A DNA stretch of 5,670 nt from Candidatus Bipolaricaulota bacterium (GTDB lineage Bacteria; Bipolaricaulota; Bipolaricaulia; M55B111): positions 1 to 5,670 of the forward strand of contig JAGXLP010000080.1 of the NCBI GenBank assembly GCA_018334615.1, given 5' to 3'. Positions 1 through 4,848 of this stretch are shown piece by piece. The notes under the pieces are model-generated. The model searched no databases, had not been told where the DNA came from, and saw nothing but the letters and a program-made list of their open reading frames with translations. The translations under genes and the position numbers were made by a program. The first letter of the stretch is position 1. Every line of letters begins with the position of its first letter.

Positions 1-167
1 AAATCAATATAGCATATGATTATCGGAAAAAAATCATCTTCCTTCAAATTTCTCCGCGCCCGTAGATACACTCTACTAAAAGAAATCAGAGAAAAATACC
101 CCGGCCACCCCACTCACTCTGGGCCAATCTTGCAAAAACCCGAAAACTCGCCCATCCTTTAACTACC

Positions 168-932
168 ATGAAGCTGATGAAAATAGTACAGCGACAATCG
201 GGGCTGTCCAGGAGAAAGTCCAGGGACCTTATAGAAGAGGGTGAGGTCACACTTAACCAGGTTACAGAAACTAATCCTTTTGAGCAGTATTCATTAGATG
301 AAATCGACAGCCTCTACCTTAGAGGACACCCACTCCCTACTTACCCGGCAAAAAAGAGAGCCTATAAGTTCTTCAAACCTCAAGGTATGCTCTGTTCTCA
401 CGACGACCCCCACTACGGGAGGACTCTGGGCCGGACTCTCAGATCCGAGGGATTCATTGGCTACCGCTGGGCCGGAAGACTGGATCAGGATGCGGAAGGT
501 TTGCTGCTCTTGAGCAACGACGGGGAGTTAGTTCATTCCCTCACCCACCCACGCTACGAGGTGGAAAAACGCTACCACCTCTGGTTATCCGATAGGCTCG
601 GTCACGGAAAAATCGGGGGGATTATTGATAAATTCATGGAGGGAGTTGAGGATGACGGTGACTTACTTCAGATAAAAGAAGGCGGCGTAATCTCCAGAGG
701 TAAGGAACACACGGAGCTAGAACTGGTACTGACCGAAGGAAAGAAGAACGAGATAAAGAGACTTTTCAATTCTGTGGATCTTACCATCGTGAGGCTCCGA
801 AGGTTGGCAATCGGGCCAATTGAACTCGGTAATCTATCTCCCGAAGAATTTAAGCGGGTCTCACCGGAGGAATGGGACGACTTGCTCGAATATAAGGAAT
901 CGGCTCAAACTCAGAAGGAGGATGTCTCCTGA
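168..932 (+). CDS. S4-domain pseudouridine synthase, RsuA/RluB/E/F family
   Basis: This 254-residue protein should convert a specific uridine in ribosomal RNA to pseudouridine in the cytoplasm. Residues 1-50 resemble an S4 RNA-binding domain (SGLSRRKSRDLIEEGEVTLN at 11-30). The catalytic domain follows, with the signature GRLDQDAEGLLLLSNDGEL at 103-121; Asp106 is the expected catalytic aspartate. The late family motif EGKKNEIKRLF lies at 190-200. The length is normal for the family. The AEG in place of the common TSG after the catalytic Asp resembles the RluE-like variants, so I cannot say whether the target is 16S or 23S rRNA and give no symbol. The start is the first in-frame ATG after a TAG at 63-65, but no clear Shine-Dalgarno precedes it; ATG 177 is an alternative. 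It is the first gene of a three-gene operon, and its TGA stop ends 1 nt before the next start. The family assignment is firm, the substrate is not. Confidence 0.93.
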   Translation: MKLMKIVQRQSGLSRRKSRDLIEEGEVTLNQVTETNPFEQYSLDEIDSLYLRGHPLPTYPAKKRAYKFFKPQGMLCSHDDPHYGRTLGRTLRSEGFIGYRWAGRLDQDAEGLLLLSNDGELVHSLTHPRYEVEKRYHLWLSDRLGHGKIGGIIDKFMEGVEDDGDLLQIKEGGVISRGKEHTELELVLTEGKKNEIKRLFNSVDLTIVRLRRLAIGPIELGNLSPEEFKRVSPEEWDDLLEYKESAQTQKEDVS

Positions 933-936
933 AATG
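915..936 (+). promoter_or_regulatory. Shine-Dalgarno inside a small hairpin, coupling genes 1 and 2
   Basis: AAGGAGG (915-921) lies inside the end of the pseudouridine synthase gene, 12 nt before ATG 934. AGGAG at 916-920 can pair perfectly with CTCCT at 926-930 across a 5-nt loop, which would hide the ribosome binding site. The stop codon of the upstream gene (930-932) begins at the last base of this stem, so a ribosome finishing gene one would melt the hairpin. The pairing is seen in the sequence; the coupling role is inference. The in-frame ATG at 922 is unlikely as a start because it directly abuts the Shine-Dalgarno with no spacer. Confidence 0.5.
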
Positions 937-1173
937 GAACTTGTAGAGGTTTTCGTAACCTGGGACGAACAGAAAGCGGAGTTAATTAAGGCTTTACTGG
1001 GAGACTACGGGATTAACTGTTACCTATCCTCACACATAACTCATTCCGTATACCCAATTCCCGTCGACGGACTTGGTGAAATTCGGGTGATGGTTCCGGA
1101 AAAGGACAGAGAAAGGTCTACCAACTTAATTGAAAATTACTTCTCCGAAGAGGATCCGGCTCAGGATGATTGA
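934..1173 (+). CDS. DUF2007-family small protein
   Basis: This small acidic cytoplasmic protein (79 residues) has no signal peptide or membrane segment. It follows the DUF2007 pattern: an N-terminal strand (VEVFVTW, 4-10), then a helix with the typical acquisition motif DEQKAELIKALLGDYGI (11-27), a strand with CYLSS (29-33), and a C-terminal part VMVPEKDRERSTNLIENYF (52-70) matching the family's second beta-alpha unit. DUF2007 proteins are sometimes annotated as putative signal-transducing proteins, but no biochemical activity is established, and I infer none. The reading frame is open upstream to an ATG at 820, but that stretch overlaps the conserved end of the pseudouridine synthase. ATG 934 gives a normal family N-terminus and the usual 70-80 residue length. 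The gene starts 1 nt after the preceding stop and overlaps the following pcm start by 8 nt, so it sits in the middle of a coupled operon. Confidence 0.75.
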   Translation: MELVEVFVTWDEQKAELIKALLGDYGINCYLSSHITHSVYPIPVDGLGEIRVMVPEKDRERSTNLIENYFSEEDPAQDD

Positions 1174-1816
1174 AGAAGCTCGTAATTCCCGATTAGAACG
1201 GATGATATCGGAGCAACTGGCGGACCGGGGAATAACCGACGAGAGAATACTGAACGCTTTTCGATCCAACCCACGCCACTTATTCGTCCCGGATTCTCGT
1301 AGTCACGAAGCCTACTCCGACAGACCGTTACCAATAGGAGAAGGGCAGACGATATCCCAACCCTACATAGTCGCGTTAATGACCGAGTTACTCAACCTCG
1401 AAGCCAGTGACACAGTCCTGGAGATTGGTACCGGATCCGGTTTTCAAACGGCAATTTTAGGGAGTATTGCGGACAAAGTTTTCACGGTGGAAAGAAAAGA
1501 AACACTGATGGAACGGGCTAAGAAGGTTCACAAGGAACTTGGATTTGATAATATTCAATACGAAAAAGGTGACGGCACGAAAGGCTGGGAAGAATTTGCT
1601 CCGTACGACAAGATACTGGCAACCGGTTCAGTCCCGAATATTCCAGATTCACTTTTGGATCAGCTGGGTCAAGGAGGAAGATTGGTAGCACCTGCGGGTG
1701 AACGAAGACAACAGAGACTAACCCTGATAATTAGAAACAACGGGGAACTGACCAAACATAAAGAGGCGTACTGTAGCTTTTTACCACTTATCGGGGAAGA
1801 AGGATGGAACGGATAG
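1166..1816 (+). CDS. pcm: Protein-L-isoaspartate O-methyltransferase
   Basis: This cytoplasmic repair enzyme uses S-adenosylmethionine to methylate the carboxyl group of L-isoaspartyl residues in aged proteins, which starts their return to normal aspartate. The 216-residue protein is full length. Visible family motifs in order are: an N-terminal helix with QLADRGITDERILNAF (17-32) and PRHLFVP (36-42); the substrate-binding block LPIGEGQTISQPYIVALMTE (55-74); SAM motif I VLEIGTGSGFQTAIL (84-98), with the acidic post-I strand VFTVER (105-110); motif II around YDKILATGSVPNIP (147-160); GGRLVAPAG (170-178); and the C-terminal FLPLIGEEGW (205-214). ATG 1166 is preferred over the in-frame ATG 1130, because it gives the family N-terminus and overlaps the upstream stop in a coupled arrangement. 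AAGAGG at 1148-1153 is a possible, rather distant, ribosome binding site. No clear terminator is seen after the stop. Motif II reads ATGS where TAAA-like sequence is common, a mild variation. Confidence 0.95.
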   Translation: MIEEARNSRLERMISEQLADRGITDERILNAFRSNPRHLFVPDSRSHEAYSDRPLPIGEGQTISQPYIVALMTELLNLEASDTVLEIGTGSGFQTAILGSIADKVFTVERKETLMERAKKVHKELGFDNIQYEKGDGTKGWEEFAPYDKILATGSVPNIPDSLLDQLGQGGRLVAPAGERRQQRLTLIIRNNGELTKHKEAYCSFLPLIGEEGWNG

Positions 1817-1921
1817 GCCGGAAAAGTTTCTCCCGCGATTCATTTTCCCACATTTATTCCGGTAATTGGGTCTTTCGTTTGAAGATCTCTTCCCCAATAT
1901 GTTATTCTAAGTTGAATGACT

Positions 1922-1927
1922 TATAAT
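1922..1927 (+). promoter_or_regulatory. Probable -10 box for the PKD lipoprotein gene
   Basis: A perfect TATAAT lies about 52 nt before the ATG at 1979, in an A/T-rich stretch of the 162-nt spacer after pcm. The expected -35 position (around 1899-1905) has only a weak match (TGTTAT). A TG at 1917-1918 is slightly too far away to be a standard extended -10. The -10 match is direct; transcription from it is inferred, supported by the strand-consistent gap and the lack of another obvious promoter. Confidence 0.45.
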
Positions 1928-1967
1928 TATTTTTGTTACCGAGATTAGGCGAAGGGCCTACCAATCC

Positions 1968-1974
1968 AGGAGGT
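1968..1974 (+). promoter_or_regulatory. Strong ribosome binding site of the lipoprotein gene
   Basis: AGGAGGT ends 4 nt before ATG 1979, an excellent anti-16S match with short but workable spacing. It fixes the start that gives a complete lipoprotein signal peptide. Confidence 0.85.
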
Positions 1975-1978
1975 ACCA

Positions 1979-3244
1979 ATGAAAAAATATGCAAAGTATT
2001 TTGCTTTGGTGATTTTATTTTCTCTTTTAATCCTGAGTTTAAATGGTTGTAAATCTAACAAGAAACCGACAGCTTCCATTTCCGCCAGCTCGCGCGCAGG
2101 AGAAGCTCCCCTTTCTGTTACTTTTGACGCCGGCAATTCCGAGGATCAGGATGGAATTATTGACGAGTTCGAATGGGAATTTGGGGATGGAAATACCAAT
2201 AGAGGCAGAACGGTAAATCATACCTACGAAAACCCCGGAGAATACACGGTTACCCTAACGGTTACTGATAACGACAACGGGACTGCTACGGCGACAGACA
2301 CGATCTCGGTGGAAAAAAGCGGACCTTCCGCCAGCCTAAATGTCGACTCCGAAGAAGGCGAGGCGCCGCTGACAGTTACGTTCGACCTCTCCGATTCTAG
2401 TGACCCGGACGGGACGATAGAAGAGTACACATTACAGTTTGGTGATGGTGCAGACACGTCGGGCACAGATCTACTTACCGAGATAGAGCATACTTACGAA
2501 GAGCCGGGCAAATATTCAGCAACTTTAGAAGTCGTAGACAACGACGATCTTACGGGAACTGACTCCCTCACGATTAATGTACAAGAACCACCAGCCGAAA
2601 ACGAACCGCCCTCCGCGAAAATGTCCGCCACCCCCGAAACGGGGACCGCACCCCTCACAGTGGAATTTTCTGCCGAGGAATCCAGCGATCCGGACGGAGA
2701 AATAGAATCCTATGAATGGGAATTTGGAGACGGAACGACCGCGAGGGGTCCTGTAGTAAACCACCGATATGAACAAGCAGGGAACTACAACGTCAGGTTA
2801 TCCGTAATCGACGATCGAGACGGGACCGGAAGTACAGAAAGTACTATAGCCATTGATCCGGCCATCTACTACCTGGGAGAGTCGGCCAGCAACGGTTCGG
2901 TCAGGATAACCTTCACCGACTTGAGAACCACTGAATCAATTGGCAACGAGCAGGCCGATTCTGGTAAACAATTCGTGATCGCGAAGTTTACCGTAAGGGC
3001 ATTGGAAGACAATCAATATCCTTCCAAATCCCTGCACTTCACCCTGGAGGAAAGTAACGGTAGAACTCAGCCGGTAAGCCTTGCCACTTCGGCACTCGAA
3101 GAATACCTTCCGAGCAAGATACTCAACGAAGGGGAAATGGCTCGAGGGGAAATCGCTTTTCAAGCGCGTAAATCCTCGGATTACTACAACTTAATCTATG
3201 ACGCCCCAAACCAGGCACCGATTATGTTCCAGGTAGAAAATTAG
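1979..3244 (+). CDS. Lipoprotein with three PKD domains and a DUF4352-like C-terminus
   Basis: This is an exported, lipid-anchored protein of 421 residues. The signal peptide has a KKYAK n-region and a hydrophobic core (8-21), and a lipobox LNGC places the lipidated cysteine at residue 24. Three PKD (immunoglobulin-like) domains follow, at about 30-112, 117-201 and 211-292. Each has the G-E/T-APL-T/S-V-F opening and an FGDG core (WEFGDG 66-71, LQFGDG 152-157, WEFGDG 247-252), then HTY/HRY and D-D/N-D turns. Domains 1 and 3 are most alike; domain 2 lacks the core Trp and has a longer loop. Residues about 296-420 form a further beta domain (GSVRITFTDLRTTES, FVIAKFTV, LHFTLEESNG, GEIAFQ) that resembles DUF4352. 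Such modules usually mediate binding or spacing at the cell surface; no catalytic residues are evident and the ligand is unknown. The acidic composition is notable. It is a single-gene unit with its own ribosome binding site and a strong terminator. Confidence 0.85.
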   Translation: MKKYAKYFALVILFSLLILSLNGCKSNKKPTASISASSRAGEAPLSVTFDAGNSEDQDGIIDEFEWEFGDGNTNRGRTVNHTYENPGEYTVTLTVTDNDNGTATATDTISVEKSGPSASLNVDSEEGEAPLTVTFDLSDSSDPDGTIEEYTLQFGDGADTSGTDLLTEIEHTYEEPGKYSATLEVVDNDDLTGTDSLTINVQEPPAENEPPSAKMSATPETGTAPLTVEFSAEESSDPDGEIESYEWEFGDGTTARGPVVNHRYEQAGNYNVRLSVIDDRDGTGSTESTIAIDPAIYYLGESASNGSVRITFTDLRTTESIGNEQADSGKQFVIAKFTVRALEDNQYPSKSLHFTLEESNGRTQPVSLATSALEEYLPSKILNEGEMARGEIAFQARKSSDYYNLIYDAPNQAPIMFQVEN

Positions 3245-3269
3245 GGATTTCAACCCGCTCGAAATAAAT

Positions 3270-3302
3270 AAAGGGGCCAATCATACTGTGATTGGCCCCT
3301 TT
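3270..3302. terminator. Bidirectional Rho-independent terminator
   Basis: There is a perfect 14-bp stem, 3270-3283 with 3289-3302, rich in G and C in the middle (GGGGCCAATCA), around a 5-nt loop (TACTG). On the plus strand the stem ends in TTT and is followed by A/T-rich sequence. On the minus strand the stem is followed by TTTATTTATTTC-like sequence, which is T-rich. It lies between the lipoprotein stop (3244) and the convergent transketolase stop (3391), so it can end transcripts from both sides. Confidence 0.92.
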
Positions 3303-3390
3303 CATATTTACCTGCAGGACGTAAACAGAATCAACTAAGAAGGATTAGAAATGCTCTCAAAAAGCCATCGGCCATGACCCGTCTGACCTG

Positions 3391-4233
3391 TTATTTTGAG
3401 GAAATCCACTCTCCCTCGACTCCCAATTCTTCAAGCGCCTGGTCCATCTGATCGGTCGAAAGAACCCCGTGGTGCCACTTATAGTCACCTTCCATGAACG
3501 AGACCCCTTTGCCCAGTATATTGTTTGAAATGATTACTGTTGGCCTGCCTCGCCTGGAACTTTTTTCCCGAAAGGCCCGGAAAGCGTCTTCAATTTGGTC
3601 GTAACTGTGGCCGTCGATCTCGATAACCCTCCAGCCAAAACTCTCCCACTTTTCTACAAGCGGGGCGACATCCATAATATCGCTAACATTTCCGTCGATT
3701 TGGCTGTCGTTATAGTCGAGAATTGCACACAAATTACCCAGCTTTTTGTCCCTCGCCACGGCGGCAGCCTCCCAGGTCTGACCCTCCTGACATTCGGCGT
3801 CCGATATGGACACGTAGGTTTTGTAGTCCTGATCGTCCAACCGACCTGACAGAGCGACTCCCGCTCCAAACGAAAGACCGTGGCCGAGGGAGCCGGAGGA
3901 AAATTCTACACCTGGAGTTCCCCTGGCCGTAGACGGATGGCCCTGAAGCAAAGCGCCGAGTTTGCGGAAGTTATCGAGTTCTTCCTTCGGAAAATAGCCC
4001 TTATCGGCAAGTACTGCGTAGAGCAGTGGACAGGTATGTCCGTTGGAAAGTATAAATCGATCTCTGTCTTCCCACTCCGGATTATCGGGTTTATCGTTGA
4101 TAAACTCGTAATGGAGCACGGCCCAGGTATCCGCCATACCCAGTGCTCCACCGGGATGACCGGAGTTTGCGTTTGTAACCATTTTCAACACGTCAGCTCG
4201 TAGTTGATTCGCCTTTTCTTTTAACTCATTCAT
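3391..4233 (-). CDS. Transketolase, N-terminal (thiamine diphosphate pyrophosphate-binding) subunit
   Basis: This is the N-terminal half of a split transketolase, 280 residues. With the C-terminal subunit it transfers two-carbon ketol units between sugar phosphates in the non-oxidative pentose phosphate pathway, in the cytoplasm. It carries the expected landmarks: NSGHPGGALGMAD (23-35, His26), RFILSNGHTCPLLYAVL (59-75, His66), LLQGHPS (95-101), GSLGHGLSFGAGVAL (114-128), and the thiamine/metal motif SDAECQEGQTWEA (144-156) paired with DYNDSQIDGN (173-182). Asp145 and Asn175 are 30 residues apart, as expected for the metal ligands. The usual GDGE is SDAE here, a variation but with the key Asp kept. 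The start at 4233 is chosen because it has a strong AGGAGG. The frame stays open to 4332, but that extension matches nothing in the family. The partner gene lies 615 bp upstream, on the far side of a repeat element. Confidence 0.93.
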   Translation of the reverse strand: MNELKEKANQLRADVLKMVTNANSGHPGGALGMADTWAVLHYEFINDKPDNPEWEDRDRFILSNGHTCPLLYAVLADKGYFPKEELDNFRKLGALLQGHPSTARGTPGVEFSSGSLGHGLSFGAGVALSGRLDDQDYKTYVSISDAECQEGQTWEAAAVARDKKLGNLCAILDYNDSQIDGNVSDIMDVAPLVEKWESFGWRVIEIDGHSYDQIEDAFRAFREKSSRRGRPTVIISNNILGKGVSFMEGDYKWHHGVLSTDQMDQALEELGVEGEWISSK

Positions 4234-4237
4234 TTTT

Positions 4238-4243
4238 CCTCCT
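4238..4243 (-). promoter_or_regulatory. Strong ribosome binding site of the transketolase N subunit
   Basis: Read on the minus strand this is AGGAGG followed by AAAA and the ATG at 4233. It decides this start over in-frame upstream codons. Confidence 0.85.
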
Positions 4244-4252
4244 CGTAAAATC

Positions 4253-4311
4253 ACTATACGTTTGGCCCAACTGATATTCGTCAAAAACCCTTTACCAATC
4301 ATCCAAGTATA
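4253..4311 (-). promoter_or_regulatory. Weak candidate promoter region for the transketolase N subunit
   Basis: On the minus strand TATAGT (4258-4253) lies 20 nt downstream of TTGACG (4284-4279). Both hexamers are fair matches but the spacing is longer than the usual 16-18. A second -10-like TATACT (4311-4306) sits just outside the left end of the repeat element but has no convincing -35. Either could give the N subunit its own promoter if the element interrupts read-through from the C subunit gene. Evidence is only motif resemblance. Confidence 0.2.
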
Positions 4312-4346
4312 CTCACTTTTGCTTCTGCTCACCGTCCGATAAAACC

Positions 4347-4378
4347 GCAGGCGATTTTCCCAGCGTGAAAATCGCTGC
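4347..4378 (-). terminator. Hairpin in the left arm, possible minus-strand terminator
   Basis: GCGATTTTC (4351-4359) pairs perfectly with GAAAATCGC (4367-4375) around a 7-nt loop. The stem is extended by GCA/TGC (4347-4349 with 4376-4378) across one bulged G. Read on the minus strand, the direction of the transketolase genes, the stem is followed by GG and then TTTT (4344-4341), a terminator-like arrangement. The right arm has only a small counterpart (AGGATTTTCCT, 4770-4780). The T-tract is short, so it may simply be part of the folded repeat. Confidence 0.35.
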
Positions 4379-4476
4379 TTCCGATCTCGGCCTCGCTCTC
4401 CACCCTTTCTTCTTTAGAGGCGTCAAAAGGGCCCGGGCCGAGAAAATTCCAGCGAAGCGGCGCATATGTCTGACCG

Positions 4477-4586
4477 ACCAGCACCTAGATTGCTATTGGA
4501 GTCGGCATGGTTCTTTATTTACAGCAATGATTTAACTTGAAGGTTTTATTGAGATTATGTTTTCCCATAGCAATCTAGGTGCTGGT
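4477..4586. repeat. Nested 110-bp unit with perfect 20-bp inverted repeats
   Basis: ACCAGCACCTAGATTGCTAT (4477-4496) is repeated exactly in inverted orientation at 4567-4586. After one mismatch, three more pairs follow (GGA 4498-4500 with TCC 4563-4565). The loop is about 62 nt and A/T-rich. In RNA or single-stranded DNA it would form a long stable hairpin. No target duplication is visible at its edges. It lies inside the larger inverted-repeat element, off centre, so it may be a second small element inserted into the first, or its structural core. Confidence 0.8.
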
Positions 4587-4687
4587 GAGGGATATCTTCA
4601 TAACCGAATGAAATTAAATCTTTATGCATAATACTCCCTGTTAATAAGAATCAGTGTCGTGAAGGCACCAGTTTGAGCACGCGAGTC
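4587..4687. other. A/T-rich asymmetric spacer inside the repeat element
   Basis: These 101 nt lie between the nested hairpin and the right arm; the matching stretch on the left side is only 26 nt (4451-4476). It contains a weak hairpin: AGGGATAT (4588-4595) can pair with ATACTCCCT (4631-4639) if one base is bulged. CTGGTG (4582-4587) could also pair with CACCAG (4666-4671). There is no open reading frame or other recognisable signal. Confidence 0.35.
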
Positions 4688-4848
4688 GGAAATTTCTCGG
4701 TCCGGGAAGCCCGGAGGTCTAAAGCAAGGACCGACGAAAGGGTGGAGCCGTGCCCGCTCGGCCTCCGATAGGATTTTCCTGAACGGTCAGCAGAAGCTTT
4801 TATCATGTAGTTAGTGTCATAACCTGAATTAAATGGTAAAAATCGAGT

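Larger units (their letters stand above)
4321..4797. repeat. 477-bp foldback (MITE-like) inverted-repeat element
   Basis: This is a non-coding element filling most of the 615-bp gap between the two transketolase genes. Its ends are imperfect terminal inverted repeats: 4321-4337 (GCTTCTGCTCACCGTCC) against 4781-4797, 15 of 17 positions matching. Three further inverted blocks run in the same order inward: 4398-4409 with 4736-4747 (CTCCACCCTTTC, 12 of 12), 4412-4418 with 4718-4724 (CTTTAGA, 7 of 7), and 4432-4450 with 4688-4706 (17 of 19). The spacing between blocks differs in the two arms (for example 60 against 33 nt after the terminal repeat). TTTT directly abuts both ends (4317-4320 and 4798-4801), which could be a 4-bp target duplication, though it is low complexity. 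No open frame of useful length is present. It could be a non-autonomous mobile element, or two diverged copies of a structured repeat placed head to head. The inverted relationship is clear; the mobile nature is inference. Confidence 0.75.

Noticed and set aside
16..162. A 48-codon open frame on the plus strand ending 5 nt before the pseudouridine synthase start
   Set aside because: It has no ribosome binding site, begins just after an in-frame TAG at 10-12, and has a basic, Pro-rich composition unlike the neighbouring genes. It could be a small upstream gene but nothing supports it.
820..933. Upstream extension of the DUF2007 frame to ATG 820
   Set aside because: It overlaps the end of the pseudouridine synthase gene in another frame and does not resemble the family; ATG 934 gives the normal N-terminus.
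1130..1165. N-terminal extension of pcm from ATG 1130
   Set aside because: The added residues are basic and out of character, overlap the DUF2007 coding end, and make the protein longer than the family norm.
1793..1895. 8-bp inverted repeat GGGGAAGA (1793-1800) and TCTTCCCC (1888-1895) around the end of pcm
   Set aside because: The arms are 87 nt apart with no T-tract, and a chance match of this size in a purine-rich region is plausible. I do not call a pcm terminator.
1959..1975. Possible TACC/GGTA stem around the lipoprotein ribosome binding site
   Set aside because: Only four base pairs, too weak to claim regulation.
3350..3376. Short ATG frame of 8 codons with an upstream AAGGA
   Set aside because: It is too short and lies in the convergent intergenic space after the terminator, with no sign of coding.
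4234..4332. N-terminal extension of the transketolase N subunit to 4332
   Set aside because: A strong AGGAGG immediately precedes ATG 4233, and the family N-terminus begins there.
4321..4797. Reading the repeat-rich gap as a CRISPR array, integron attC site or retron RNA
   Set aside because: There are no regularly spaced direct repeats, no attC core-site pairs that I can identify, and no reverse transcriptase or integrase gene in the window.
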